From positions 1 through 64,000 of the forward strand of contig JALHMY010000006.1 in assembly GCA_022843805.1 (NCBI GenBank): 64,000 nt of DNA. The letters are read 5' to 3'. The translations under genes were made by a program, and so were the position numbers. Below are positions 49,737-58,663 of the stretch, piece by piece. The stretch comes from Fuerstiella sp. (GTDB lineage: Bacteria > Planctomycetota > Planctomycetia > Planctomycetales > Planctomycetaceae). Under the pieces are notes generated by a model. It had not been told where the DNA came from and ran no database searches. It saw nothing but the letters and a program-made list of their open reading frames with translations. Positions within the stretch are counted from its first letter, which is position 1; each line of letters begins with the position of its first letter.

Positions 49737-50345
49737 GTGGAAATCGAAATCGACCGGATTCGGCCGTCAGTTGTTTACCAGCATTTGATTCGATTGATTG
49801 TTCCACGTCCTATCGCATGGGTGTCTACGGTCTCGCGTTCCGGGCTGTCGAATCTGGCACCATTCAGTTTCTTTACCGGGGTGGGTTCAAGGCCTCCAAG
49901 TCTTCTGTTTTGTCCGGCGAATCGTCGCGACGGGCAGCCGAAGGACACGTTGAGGAACATTGTTGATACCGGGGAATTCGTGGTCAATGTAGTGACCTCC
50001 AGGATGGCAGAGTTGATGAATCAGACATCTGCAGAGCTTCCGGAGAACGAATCGGAGTTCGCTGCCTTTGGTTTAACTGAGATTCCGTCAGTAGCAGTTC
50101 GAGCACCACGAGTGGCTGGCGTGCCGGTGAGTTTTGAATGTCGGCTCCTGGAGTTGCTGAACCTTGAATCGGGTCCTGGAGCTGCGAACATTGTTGTTGG
50201 GCGGATTCAGCACGTTTACGTCGATGACCAGGTGCTGGATTCTCAGGGTTTTGCGGACCCGAGTCGACTGGATGCCATTGGGCGAATGGGCGGCGGGGCC
50301 TATTGCAGAACGACAGATCTGTTTGATCTGCCCAGGCCCGACTGA
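49737..50345 (+). CDS. flavin reductase-like (FMN-binding) protein
   Basis: A 202-residue protein of the flavin reductase/FMN-binding split-barrel family: PRPIAWVSTVSRSGLSNLAP, FSFFTGVGSRPPSLLFCPAN, and KDTLRNIVDTGEFVVNVVT follow the family order; the C-terminal part has VVGRIQHVYVDDQVLD and the RMGGGAYCRTTDLF segment. Members reduce free flavin with NAD(P)H or act as hydrolases or DIM6-type proteins. The start is a GTG after GGGAGGGGATG. It is 24 bp after the HExxH protein. The electron acceptor is unknown. Confidence 0.87.
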   Translation: MEIEIDRIRPSVVYQHLIRLIVPRPIAWVSTVSRSGLSNLAPFSFFTGVGSRPPSLLFCPANRRDGQPKDTLRNIVDTGEFVVNVVTSRMAELMNQTSAELPENESEFAAFGLTEIPSVAVRAPRVAGVPVSFECRLLELLNLESGPGAANIVVGRIQHVYVDDQVLDSQGFADPSRLDAIGRMGGGAYCRTTDLFDLPRPD

Positions 50346-50414
50346 CTGGCTTGTGCAAAACAGCAGGCTGGCAGGCAGACTCAGTGACGAACCCTAATGC
50401 TGCGGTGCGGACAG

Positions 50415-50915
50415 TTAAGGAGATTCGTCTGTCTGAATGGTCGCTGCCGATCGTCGCAACTGCGCGAGGAATCGTGGCAGATAAAATTGTTGCACCAGCA
50501 AAGGTTCGTCGGGTGAGAAGCCTGGAACGGCGTGAGCGTATTGAGAGAAATCGGATGGAGAAATTGCCCATCCTTCGACCTCCGCCCAGCCAAAGACGAT
50601 CAGTACCTGATCCGAAATCTTCTGGCATGCGAGCCAGCGAGTGTATTCATCGGAAAAATCGAAGGGAAGGTAGATCAGGTCGCCTTCATCAGATGAAAGT
50701 TCCCGGATCCACGCGGTGAGCATGCGTTTTAGCCCGACCTTTGGTGAGCAGTTATGGTCGGGACTTGAAGGGTCAAGGCCAAGATAATAGCTGTTCCCCA
50801 GTTTGGATACTTCGCCTGCCTGAACGACGATGTGGTTTTCAGCGTCCAGATGCACCATAACGATTTGCGACTGAGGGGCGGATTCCTGCGAGGGCTGAGT
50901 TGGTACGGTATTCAA
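50415..50915 (-). CDS. hypothetical protein
   Basis: 166 residues that I do not recognise. The N-terminus is polar and low-complexity (about 1-19); the rest looks like a small globular domain with VGLKRMLTAWIRELSSDEGD, LIYLPFDFSDEYTRWLACQK and FGWAEVEGWAISPSDF. No signal peptide, membrane segment or motif is seen. The listed start is TTG at 50915; ATG at 50858 (MVHLDAENHIVV) is a reasonable alternative and would remove the low-complexity leader. It converges with the flavin-reductase gene 69 bp away. Confidence 0.6.
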   Translation of the reverse strand: MNTVPTQPSQESAPQSQIVMVHLDAENHIVVQAGEVSKLGNSYYLGLDPSSPDHNCSPKVGLKRMLTAWIRELSSDEGDLIYLPFDFSDEYTRWLACQKISDQVLIVFGWAEVEGWAISPSDFSQYAHAVPGFSPDEPLLVQQFYLPRFLAQLRRSAATIQTDESP

Positions 50916-51198
50916 AATTTGGGGATTCCGATTTTAAGGCGAGTCTCTGATGCTGTTCAGTGAGTTGAGATGCCGTTCAGGTGAGTCGGCGGGAGTTGTA
51001 CTGGGAAACGGGCTGCTGGATTTCTTCCCGGGATCTCCGGCAGTATATTCAGCGTTTTATCCTGGAATGCTCGACAAAGGCTCAGCAAATGCCGGAATCT
51101 GTGTGAAAAGCCGCTCGAAAGTGATTTCCTGAAACGAATCACTTTTCGCAGGATAATTCAAGTCGTTTACACTCACTGGACTTTCAGAAAGACCGCAC

Positions 51199-52179
51199 AT
51201 GCCTCGTGTTCTCTGTACTGCGCTCAACACTGACGACGGACCTCACATTCAGATTTTTCGTAATTCCGGCTGGACTTGTGACATTGTGGATCGGAGTCTG
51301 AACCTTTGGGATGCTGCGGTCCTCGCGAAGGCTGTTGCCGGATACGATGCAGTTCTGGCGGGTTCTGAGCCGTATACACCGGGAGTGCTGAGTGCAAATC
51401 CTCAGCTTAAGGTTCTGTCGCGGTATGGCGTCGGATTTGATGCGATCAATCTGACGGAGTGTGACAGACTGAAGATTGTGGTGGCAACGACACCGGGGTG
51501 CAATCACCATGCTGTGGCAGAGCATGCGATTGCCATGCTGATGGCAGTCGCCCGTGGGTTTCCTCGCTGTGACCAGGAGGTGCGCCGTTGTGTCTGGACG
51601 CGAGTCTCACGCCCTCGGGTCATGGGCAGTACTTTAGGTCTGCTGGGTTTGGGTAGAATTGGACAGGCGGCGGCGACCAGGGCGATTGGTCTGGGGATGA
51701 CAGTTGTTGCCTATGACCCCGTTCCCCCGACAAGCTTTCTGGCTCAGCATCCTGTGAAGGCGATGGCTCTGGATGAAGTACTTGCGGTCTCCGATTACAT
51801 CTCGCTTCATTTGCCAGTGCTGCCGTCGACAAAGCAGATCATCAACGCCGGCTCGATTGCCAAAATGAAAGATGGGGCAGTTTTGATTAATACTTCGCGT
51901 GGTCCTCTGGTTGATGAACCAGCTTTGATTGAAGCACTAAAATCCGGAAAGTTGCGTGCGGCAGGGCTGGATGTGTTCGAAATTGAGCCATTGCCTGCGA
52001 CGAGTCCGTTTCTGCAGCTGGAGAACGTGTTGCTGAGCGGGCATGTGGCTGGTCTTGACAATGAATCACACGACGCCACCTGTATCATGGCTGCAGAGAA
52101 TATTCTGATGCTTCATCAGGGACACTGGCCAGCTGACAGAATTCAGAATTTGAAGGGCACGACAAACTGGGTCTGGTAA
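51199..52179 (+). CDS. D-isomer-specific 2-hydroxyacid dehydrogenase (phosphoglycerate dehydrogenase-like)
   Basis: An NAD-dependent dehydrogenase of the D-3-phosphoglycerate dehydrogenase type, 326 aa. The cofactor motif GLGRIG is at 150-155, followed by an acidic residue near YDP. The catalytic set is complete: R234 in NTSRGPLVDE, E263 in DVFEIEPLP and H282 in GHVAGLD. It has no C-terminal ACT or ASB domain, so it is the short form; serine biosynthesis is not assured, and it could act on another 2-hydroxyacid. It is convergent with the DegT-type aminotransferase gene 28 bp away. A GTGATT/AATCAC inverted pair lies about 60 bp upstream. Confidence 0.88.
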   Translation: MPRVLCTALNTDDGPHIQIFRNSGWTCDIVDRSLNLWDAAVLAKAVAGYDAVLAGSEPYTPGVLSANPQLKVLSRYGVGFDAINLTECDRLKIVVATTPGCNHHAVAEHAIAMLMAVARGFPRCDQEVRRCVWTRVSRPRVMGSTLGLLGLGRIGQAAATRAIGLGMTVVAYDPVPPTSFLAQHPVKAMALDEVLAVSDYISLHLPVLPSTKQIINAGSIAKMKDGAVLINTSRGPLVDEPALIEALKSGKLRAAGLDVFEIEPLPATSPFLQLENVLLSGHVAGLDNESHDATCIMAAENILMLHQGHWPADRIQNLKGTTNWVW

Positions 52180-52207
52180 GGATTCGACGGAACTGCCAGT
52201 GAACAGA

Positions 52208-53380
52208 TCAGCCCGCCATGCGACGTTTTGCGAAGCAGGCGCGAACATCAAGAACGGCTTCAATCACATCGCCTGCATCCTTGTCTGACATGGATGGCGA
52301 AAGTGGAAGACTAACCATATGTTCGAATGCCTGCTGAGCAACCGGAAATGCATCTGGCGAATAGCCGTATTTGTTTCGGTAGAAGGAATGCATGTGAATT
52401 GGAATGAAATGTACGGACGTTCCAATATTGCGGGCCGTCATTTCTTCGATGAAACGATTTCTGTCGACTGACCATTCCTGAGGACGGAGGCGCAGGACGT
52501 ACAGGTGCAGAGCATTGGTAACGTGAGGGCGAGTCACTGGTGTCAGGAAGCCTGGGAACACTTCGAAGGCTGAATTGTATTGGCGTACAATCTCCTGTCG
52601 CCGTTCCTGCATTTGGGCGAAGCGTCGCAGCTGCTGCAGTCCGAGGGCCGACTGAATGTCCGTCATATTGTACTTATAGCCAGGTTCGACAATATCATAG
52701 GCCCACTTACCGCCCGCCGCATACCGGCTCCATGCTTCCCGGTTCATTCCATGCAGGCTGAGAATTCGGGCACGATCCAGAAGTTCGGCTGAGCCCGTCA
52801 GCATGCCTCCTTCGCCGGTCGTCAGATTTTTTGTGGCGTAGAAACTGAAAGCTGTGAGGTTGGACCCGGCGCCGATTTTTTTCCCTCGAAATTCTGCTCC
52901 AACAGCATGGGCCGCGTCCTCAATCAGATGCAGATGATTCTGAGAACAGATTTCCTGCAATTGATCCAGTTCGACCGGGTGGCCTGCGTAATGAACGGCG
53001 AGTACTGCTTTTGTTGCGTTCGTAATCGCTCGTTCAACGCCGCGAGGACTGATATTCAGCGTATCGGGTTCCACATCCACGAGCACGGGCTTCGCACCAA
53101 CATGCTCGATGACGTTAACTGAAGCCGCAAACGTCAGAGGCGTTGTGATGACCTCGTCGCCTGGGCCGATATTCAGACTGCGGAGCGCGATGTGCAGACC
53201 TGCCGTACAGGAATTGAGAGCAAGTGCCGCAGGCGCGTTGCAGTAATTCCGGAAGTTTTCTTCGAACTGACGAGTGCGAGGGCCAGAGGTTAGCCAGCCG
53301 GATCTCAGGGCTTCAATAACTTCATCAATCTCTTCCTGTCCAATCAGAGGCAGGGAAAACGACAGAAACTTGTCACGCAC
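52208..53380 (-). CDS. DegT/DnrJ/EryC1/StrS family PLP aminotransferase
   Basis: A PLP-dependent sugar aminotransferase-type protein of 390 residues. The internal-aldimine lysine is K184 in AFSFYATKNLTTGEGGML; the cofactor-binding region has NSCTAGLHIALRSL and ITTPLTFAAS, and EDAAHAVGAEFRGKKIG precedes the lysine. The C-terminal part includes TSVHFIPIHMHSFYRNKYGY and MVSLPLSPSMSD. The start is GTG with GGAGG 5 nt upstream. Such enzymes transaminate nucleotide-linked keto sugars for surface polysaccharides; no other polysaccharide genes are adjacent, so the substrate is open. Confidence 0.92.
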   Translation of the reverse strand: MRDKFLSFSLPLIGQEEIDEVIEALRSGWLTSGPRTRQFEENFRNYCNAPAALALNSCTAGLHIALRSLNIGPGDEVITTPLTFAASVNVIEHVGAKPVLVDVEPDTLNISPRGVERAITNATKAVLAVHYAGHPVELDQLQEICSQNHLHLIEDAAHAVGAEFRGKKIGAGSNLTAFSFYATKNLTTGEGGMLTGSAELLDRARILSLHGMNREAWSRYAAGGKWAYDIVEPGYKYNMTDIQSALGLQQLRRFAQMQERRQEIVRQYNSAFEVFPGFLTPVTRPHVTNALHLYVLRLRPQEWSVDRNRFIEEMTARNIGTSVHFIPIHMHSFYRNKYGYSPDAFPVAQQAFEHMVSLPLSPSMSDKDAGDVIEAVLDVRACFAKRRMAG

Positions 53381-53809
53381 AATGCACCTCCATGATGGCG
53401 ATTTAGGTTCGCATTTTTGAACGTGGTTTAGTGGTTTTTTCAGAATGGAACCAGATCAGTTGGGTGCTGATCGCACGTGCAGTATTGGCACCGCAAATCG
53501 GCATAAACTGCCGTTTGTTCCCATGTCCTGCAGATACTGCAGATTTCCCCTGAGGTTTCTTCGTCAAATTTCGTTGTTTCGTTGTGCGAAGTTTGTTTCA
53601 TGGGCGAAACACGGTTGTCTGGGGATCGTTTCATGAAACGATATAGATGATCTTTGCCCTGGCGGTTCAAGGACGGGCTGCTGTCGGCTGGTTGGGAAGA
53701 AGCTGTTATTTCAGTAAGACGTTGACTGTCTCGCGTTGGGCAGCTCGGTCAGTGAAGGCCGGGGGCGTTTCTGAGTACCGGCAGATTTCCATATCAACGA
53801 CTTGTTGCT
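53381..53809. other. intergenic region with perfect palindrome
   Basis: A 429-bp spacer between divergent genes. It contains the 18-bp palindrome at 53625-53642 and, 30 bp before it, a related imperfect GTTTCATGGGCGAAAC. A minus-strand open frame at 53440-53670 shows CSIC and CQYC, but its composition and overlap with the palindrome make coding doubtful. No clear promoter could be assigned. Confidence 0.5.
53625..53642. promoter_or_regulatory. perfect 18-bp palindrome, operator candidate
   Basis: ATCGTTTCATGAAACGAT reads the same on both strands. The half-site GTTTCAT recurs in GTTTCATGGGCGAAAC at about 53595. It lies about 170 bp before the secreted protein gene at 53810. The dyad is typical of a dimeric repressor site; the regulator is unknown. 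Confidence 0.5.
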
Positions 53810-55525
53810 ATGAGAACCACCAAAATTGTTTTTCGATTGTTATTGCTTTTGAGTCTGACGGGTCAGTCAGCGTTGTTTGCAGTTTCCGTGGAGGAGGAGC
53901 ATGACGCGGAGCAGGATCGTCGTCGAATGGCAGTGACGTTAAACTATTGCCGTGCTGCATTGCATCGAATTCGGCGAGCCCCGTCCAAGAACGTGGTGCT
54001 TGAAGAGCAGCAGAGGATTCTTAACAATCTTGACTTGAATCAGATTGAGGATCCCGAGGTGATGTCTCTTTACAGGGCCATTCTCGATGAGATAGGCCAG
54101 ATTGAAATCAGTGATCGTGAACGTCACGTGATTGAGGAGCAGGTTCGTCGCGGACTGCAGCGGAAGATGGGCACGGACATCTTTGTGATTGGTGCTCAGG
54201 CGGCGACGGGGCAGATTGGGTCTGTCATTCAGTCGGGTGCAAACAGCTGGTGGGATTACCGCAGCACGCAGATCAAGCGAGAAGCGGATCTCTGGCAGGT
54301 TGAGAAAACGCAGTTCACAACTTTGATGGCTCGATCATCCACGTTTCTGGACAGTTTCTGGAAGCTGAGCCGCAAGAGCGAGATTCCTGACCGCTGGCTG
54401 CTGCGGGATCAGGATCTGGATCAGCTGGCTGAGGTATTGAATGAGAAGGATTCTGAACGACGACTGAGGATGCTGGGTCGGCTGGAAAAGTTTATGGAGT
54501 GCTATCCACCGTACTGGTATTACGTCGCTCGTACTCAGCAGCAGCTTGGACAGGTCGACGCGGCCGTTGTCACATTTCGTCGACTGGCGGATCTGGGGCG
54601 TGGACATTTCCGGCAGGACGATATGCTTGCCAGCAGCATGGCCAATCTTTCGCTGATTTACGAAATCCGAAAGAACCCTGAAGCGGTGGAAGCTGCGATG
54701 GCGGCCGTTGATTACTCCAGTCGCAACTGGGAATCGAATCTTGTTGCTGCGTGGGTGCTGGAGCGTCATGCAAAGTATCAGCAGGCTGAAGATCTGATTC
54801 TGTGCAATCTCGACTACGATCTGGAGACTGATCAAAGCTCCGTCGCCCTTGTTTCGCTCTATTATCATTCCGGAGATCGAGCGAAGCTTTCTGCGTTGCT
54901 GGATGACCGGGAAATCCTGAGCAGAGTTCCTGTTCCGGGACTTTTGTTGTGTGCTCGTCTGCTTGGTCCGAATCGTCTTCCAAAGAACGCGGAGTTGTAT
55001 CTGGCATCTACAATTCAGGCCACACGTCGACAGTCAGCCCGAAATAATGGCATTGCCGTATCGGCGGGATCTGCATGGAAGCTGAGTGACGCGGATGCCC
55101 AGATTGCTGATGGCTCGTTGATCTTCTATTCCACGGGTTATCGTCCGACTGCACGTGGCGTGGAGGTGAACTTTGTGACGACAGGGGAAAACTCGGCGGA
55201 CGGGAATCGGGGAGATACTCTGCGTATGACTCTGAACTATCCCGGAACTCCAGCCATCCATGTTGTGATGATGGCAGAAGACGAGCACCGCGATTCCGGG
55301 GCGGCAAATGTTCCGGCAGGTCGCCGCAGTTCGCTTTTTGGAAATACGTTCTCCGGGGTAGCAGGAGGACAGGCGACAAGGACGTATCGGATTCATGAAA
55401 TTGAAGTTGATGGTCTTAGTCTTTCGCTCGGGAGTGATCCGGAGATCGCGCCGGAGGCTGGTGATGACGAGAGGAGAGTTCTGAAGCCGGAATTCTCCGG
55501 GGAGAATGCGCCCACTCGATATTAA
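53810..55525 (+). CDS. secreted hypothetical protein with TPR-like helices
   Basis: 571 residues, unrecognised as a family. A signal peptide is clear (MRTTKIVFRLLLLLSLTGQS, cleavage near ALFAVS). The mature part has a helical region (about 45-130), a glycine-rich GAQAATGQIGSVIQSGANSW stretch, then TPR-like helical pairs (about 205-360: YYVARTQQQLGQVDAAVVTF, AAWVLERHAKYQQAEDLILC, LVSLYYHSGDRAKLSALLDD). The C-terminal third is beta-rich, with an internal disordered stretch. It probably acts in the periplasm as a scaffold. It is monocistronic, preceded by the palindrome; pyrF converges on it 54 bp downstream. Confidence 0.7.
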   Translation: MRTTKIVFRLLLLLSLTGQSALFAVSVEEEHDAEQDRRRMAVTLNYCRAALHRIRRAPSKNVVLEEQQRILNNLDLNQIEDPEVMSLYRAILDEIGQIEISDRERHVIEEQVRRGLQRKMGTDIFVIGAQAATGQIGSVIQSGANSWWDYRSTQIKREADLWQVEKTQFTTLMARSSTFLDSFWKLSRKSEIPDRWLLRDQDLDQLAEVLNEKDSERRLRMLGRLEKFMECYPPYWYYVARTQQQLGQVDAAVVTFRRLADLGRGHFRQDDMLASSMANLSLIYEIRKNPEAVEAAMAAVDYSSRNWESNLVAAWVLERHAKYQQAEDLILCNLDYDLETDQSSVALVSLYYHSGDRAKLSALLDDREILSRVPVPGLLLCARLLGPNRLPKNAELYLASTIQATRRQSARNNGIAVSAGSAWKLSDADAQIADGSLIFYSTGYRPTARGVEVNFVTTGENSADGNRGDTLRMTLNYPGTPAIHVVMMAEDEHRDSGAANVPAGRRSSLFGNTFSGVAGGQATRTYRIHEIEVDGLSLSLGSDPEIAPEAGDDERRVLKPEFSGENAPTRY

Positions 55526-55579
55526 TTCGAGCGGCAGGCAGGCCTGCAGGCTGTCAGTTCGCTTTGCGGAACCTGACTG

Positions 55580-56539
55580 TCATTTCGCGGGCAGGCTTTG
55601 GCGAAGGATACCGGCGGGCGTGTGAGTTGCCAGATCGGCGATCATTTCGTGTGTTGCCGCGGCGACGGCGTCCAGCCAGCGATCCGGGCCGAACTGCTCC
55701 TTAAACGGCTTTCTCAGCCATGCAAAGTTAATTCCACGTGAACTGTTGACGATCGCTCCGAGTCCATTCGCATGAAACGCGGCAGAACTGTCTTCGGAGC
55801 TTCCCCCCTGAGCTCCATATCCGGGAATCAGCAGGGGGACGTTTGGCATCAGTGTTCTCAATGCACGCAGCTGGTCAGGCCATGTGGCTCCGACAACCGC
55901 GCCGACTGGTCCATACGTCTGATGATCGCGGAGTGAGAATGAAAGCGACTGCACGGTTTTTGCCACGGCTTCATACAACGGCTGGCTCAGGGTTTCACGA
56001 TCCTGGTAATCGGAAGCGCCGGGGTTGCTGGTTCTGACCAGAACATAGACTCCTGCTCCCCGGCTTGCCGCACAATCGACGAAGGGTTTCAGTGTGTCGC
56101 TGCCGAGGTACGGATTGACAGTCAGTGCGTCAGCTGGCCATGCAGCGGCTTCCGGATCCTCGCCAGCCAGCCATGCATCCGCATACGCTTCTGCAGTTGT
56201 TCCAATGTCGCCTCGTTTTCCATCCGCAATAACGAGCAATCCGGATTTTCGGGCATAAGCCATCACAGAGTGCAGAGCCCGGCATCCGGGAACGCCCAGC
56301 TGTTCGAAAAAGGCAACCTGTGGTTTAATGGCGGGTACCAGTGGGGCAACGACATCAATGATCTGTTTCGCAAAAACCTCAAATGCGTTCGCCGTTCGTT
56401 CATGGATGGTTCCCGATGAACCTGCAGAGCCGAGTCGAATTGCGTCCGGGAGCAAATCCCATCGCGGATCGATTCCGACGAGCGCGGGTGTACCACAGGT
56501 CTGAATACGCTGGTTGAGCCGTTCGATATAGCTGGCCAT
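55580..56539 (-). CDS. pyrF: orotidine 5'-phosphate decarboxylase, type 2
   Basis: Converts OMP to UMP, the last step of de novo pyrimidine synthesis. The 319 residues match the long type 2 enzyme. Substrate and catalytic motif: IADGKRGDIGTTAEAYA with K108, preceded by KPQVAFFEQLG and followed by DALTVNPYLGSDTLKPF and the phosphate-binding IPGYGAQGG. Insertions relative to the short E. coli enzyme are typical for this type. Start ATG 56539. It stands alone; no other pyr genes are near. Confidence 0.94.
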   Translation of the reverse strand: MASYIERLNQRIQTCGTPALVGIDPRWDLLPDAIRLGSAGSSGTIHERTANAFEVFAKQIIDVVAPLVPAIKPQVAFFEQLGVPGCRALHSVMAYARKSGLLVIADGKRGDIGTTAEAYADAWLAGEDPEAAAWPADALTVNPYLGSDTLKPFVDCAASRGAGVYVLVRTSNPGASDYQDRETLSQPLYEAVAKTVQSLSFSLRDHQTYGPVGAVVGATWPDQLRALRTLMPNVPLLIPGYGAQGGSSEDSSAAFHANGLGAIVNSSRGINFAWLRKPFKEQFGPDRWLDAVAAATHEMIADLATHTPAGILRQSLPAK

Positions 56540-56782
56540 CGGTATAAGACCCCATCAACGTTTTTTTTGAACCGACCCTGTGAAACATATTCGCATGATC
56601 ACCTGCCGATTCCGACAGAATAACCGCATCGTGATGAATGAAACGAATTTGTCGACTGTGCGGGCATCGGAATTTCTGTTTGCACGTGCAGAACAGGATT
56701 CGAAGAGAGGATCAGGGTTTAAGTGCAATTCGTGAATCATGTTTCAAACACAATCCAGATCAACTTTTTGGCGGGCTTTCCT

Positions 56783-56965
56783 ATGATACAATTCAAGTCA
56801 GTGATGCGGTTTCTTGCCGATGAGCGAGGACCTACCGCCGTTGAGTACGCCGTGATGCTGGCGATGATTCTGATTGTAATGATCGTCGGAATTACTGCAG
56901 TTGGCGGCGGTACCAATGGGTGGTGGGTGCGTTCAAGCGAGCAAATGTCGACACATGGGTTCTGA
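56783..56965 (+). CDS. Flp/Fap-type pilin
   Basis: A 60-residue type IVb pilin-like protein. A short positively charged leader (MIQFKSVMRFLADERG) precedes the predicted prepilin peptidase site G/PTAVEYAVM, with Glu at +5 and Tyr at +6 of the mature protein, then a hydrophobic helix (LAMILIVMIVGITAVGGG). Only about 20 residues follow, so the mature pilin would be about 44 residues. No tad/cpa assembly genes are in the window. The open frame reaches back to 56723, but ATG 56783 gives the classical leader. Confidence 0.85.
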   Translation: MIQFKSVMRFLADERGPTAVEYAVMLAMILIVMIVGITAVGGGTNGWWVRSSEQMSTHGF

Positions 56966-57002
56966 TCCGCTCGTCGACTGAGTCATAAACAGGTGATTTA
57001 AC

Positions 57003-57914
57003 GTGCCCTTATCCACACAGTGTCTGATCGCGCTCGGTGGAAACGTGGGGGTCAGCGGAGAAACCTTCGCGAGTGCCTGTGAGGTTCTGGCTGCGTCTGG
57101 TGCAGAGATTGAGCAGCTAAGTGCGGTAATACGGACCCCCGCAGTCGGAGCGAATGCCGGAGCCGAATTTCTGAATGCGGCCGCTGTGCTGACTACCTCA
57201 ATGACCGCCCCTGAGCTTCTTCGGACGCTTCATCGGGTTGAGAATCAGTTTGGACGCACAAGAACGGTGCACTGGGGACCAAGAACCCTGGATCTCGACC
57301 TGATTCTGTATGGCGACAGTGTCATTGATTCCGACGAGGTCGTTGTTCCTCATCCCGCGATGTGGTATCGACGATTCGTGTTGTTTCCGGCGGCGGAAGT
57401 AGCTCCCGCGATGCGGCATCCTCTGCTGGACCGGACGGTTGAGCAACTGCTGCAGAGATTGAATTGTCTTCCTCTGGTGTTTCATCTGCAGTGGCAGAAC
57501 GTCTGCGAACCGGTCGAAATGCGGGATCTGTCGCCTGCTTCACCCGGCAGCTCTGGAAAACGTCACTGGCTGCTTCAGCTTTGCAGACAATTGCGTGTTT
57601 CAGTCCCGGAGCATCTGGCGAAATTTGTGATATCGCCACCGGATATTGAAAGTGAGAGGCCGTTTGCCGAACTTCGATTCTCAGCCGAACGATCGGTCTC
57701 TGACAGTTCATCAGTTTCTGACAGTTCATCGGTACCGACAGGCAGTGAGTTTCTTCAGGCTGCTGCAGCACGTCGCCGCCAGCCGTCACAGCAGGGGGAT
57801 TTTATCATTAACCTTTCAGCAGATTCAGACTGCGAGCGCGCGGTACAGGACATTGTGATCGCGGCAACTGGAGGTGACCATGACGCCGTCAGCGGGGTAG
57901 CAGCAAAGACCTGA
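57003..57914 (+). CDS. folK: HPPK (folate synthesis pyrophosphokinase) with long C-terminal tail
   Basis: 2-amino-4-hydroxy-6-hydroxymethyldihydropteridine pyrophosphokinase. The catalytic domain occupies about 1-155: CLIALGGNVGVSGETF, AEFLNAAAVLTTSMTAPELL, then RTVHWGPRTLDLDLILYGDS with the metal-binding DLDL and VPHPAMWYRRFVLFPAAEV. It is followed by about 145 extra residues without a recognised domain, including two copies of VSDSSS encoded by an 18-bp tandem repeat (57699-57734). Usual HPPK is about 160 aa. The start is GTG, with CAGGTGA upstream. It follows the pilin by 37 bp. Confidence 0.9.
   Translation: MPLSTQCLIALGGNVGVSGETFASACEVLAASGAEIEQLSAVIRTPAVGANAGAEFLNAAAVLTTSMTAPELLRTLHRVENQFGRTRTVHWGPRTLDLDLILYGDSVIDSDEVVVPHPAMWYRRFVLFPAAEVAPAMRHPLLDRTVEQLLQRLNCLPLVFHLQWQNVCEPVEMRDLSPASPGSSGKRHWLLQLCRQLRVSVPEHLAKFVISPPDIESERPFAELRFSAERSVSDSSSVSDSSSVPTGSEFLQAAAARRRQPSQQGDFIINLSADSDCERAVQDIVIAATGGDHDAVSGVAAKT
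57699..57734 (+). repeat. 18-bp tandem duplication inside folK tail
   Basis: Two copies of TCTGACAGTTCATCAGTT, the second ending GGTA. It encodes the in-frame Ser/Asp-rich VSDSSS repeats, so the duplication preserves frame and suggests an unstructured linker. Confidence 0.8.
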
Positions 57915-57926
57915 GGTTCCAGTGTT

Positions 57927-58121
57927 TCAGCGGCCCGAATGGCTGCGCAGTTCCTGCCGGTACAGTTTTTCCAGCTGATCGAGTTCCTGCAGCAGCTGCT
58001 CCTGATGTGACGGATCGATGATGTCATCAAGCCGCATGCGAAGTTCGCGGACGATGGATTCCAGCTGCGTTCGCATGGCATGGCCATTGAGACTGGATTG
58101 TTTTTTTCGAAAGAAAAGCAT
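57927..58121 (-). CDS. small coiled-coil hypothetical protein
   Basis: 64 residues from ATG 58121 (MLFFRKKQSSLNGHAMRTQL). From residue 17 on it is a continuous heptad-like helix (ESIVRELRMRLDDIIDPSHQ, then EQLLQELDQLEKLYRQELRS). Such short helical proteins are common partners or antitoxin-like proteins, but no partner is visible. It converges with folK 13 bp away. Coding is plausible from the strong amphipathic pattern; an SD is weak. The open frame continues to 58232, but that part is cysteine-rich and unlikely. Confidence 0.5.
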   Translation of the reverse strand: MLFFRKKQSSLNGHAMRTQLESIVRELRMRLDDIIDPSHQEQLLQELDQLEKLYRQELRSHSGR

Positions 58122-58662
58122 TGTCAGCGTCACATGCTCATAATTGCGCCCGGCTGGCCCGGGAGAATCGAGGAGTGCATGTTGCACGCAGGACGTCAGG
58201 CACTGTTGTCGCACTGTACTGTCACATTGCACTGATGCATCTGCAGCCTGATATATTGGATGTCTGGTGACAACCGATTCAAGATTTGTTGGGCGGGATT
58301 GTGCTTCTGCTGAAACCTCATCCCGGAATTCGCTCAGATTGATCAGGATCCGACTGATTCTGATTCGTTGAAAAATATCAACGTCTCAGGCTTCGTCATT
58401 CGTCATCGACGGGGTGTCCCGTCTCTTCCTCACTCCCTGCCTGAAACGCAACCACAAACGTCGCGGCTCTCGCAGGTTTTGTCAGGGGTTCTTAATCAAA
58501 GCGTCACGGCCCGGACTCAGAGGGCGGGAGGCAGATTCAGGTGATATTATGTGGACTCCGTTGCAGAAGCCTGGGCGGGCGCGGATATTGTTGGATGATC
58601 GTCATTGATCGAATGTTCGGCGACGAAAAAGCGATTGCTCTGTCCATTGATGAGATCGGCTA
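58122..58662. other. intergenic region ahead of the SWIM/DUF6493-like pair
   Basis: About 540 bp with no convincing full-length gene; the divergent promoters of the small coiled-coil gene and the SWIM gene should be here. The only coding-like piece is a 22-codon frame at 58595-58663. I saw no repeat or RNA gene. Confidence 0.5.
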
Positions 58663-58663
58663 A
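58595..58663 (+). CDS. possible translationally coupled leader peptide
   Basis: ATG 58595 to TAA 58661-58663 encodes 22 residues (MIVIDRMFGDEKAIALSIDE, then IG). Its stop shares one base with the ATG of the SWIM gene (TAATG), a classical coupling geometry. The SWIM gene itself has a weak SD, so coupling would explain its translation. The SD of the small frame is also weak. Coding is unproven. Confidence 0.35.
   Translation: MIVIDRMFGDEKAIALSIDEIG

Noticed and set aside
50950-51132. 60-residue plus-strand frame before the dehydrogenase gene
   Set aside because: Composition is not protein-like and the region more likely holds the dehydrogenase promoter and leader.
53440-53670. Minus-strand 76-residue frame with CSIC and CQYC pairs (possible zinc ribbon)
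   Set aside because: The spacing is suggestive, but the surrounding sequence is low-complexity, the frame overlaps the palindrome, and there is no ribosome binding site.
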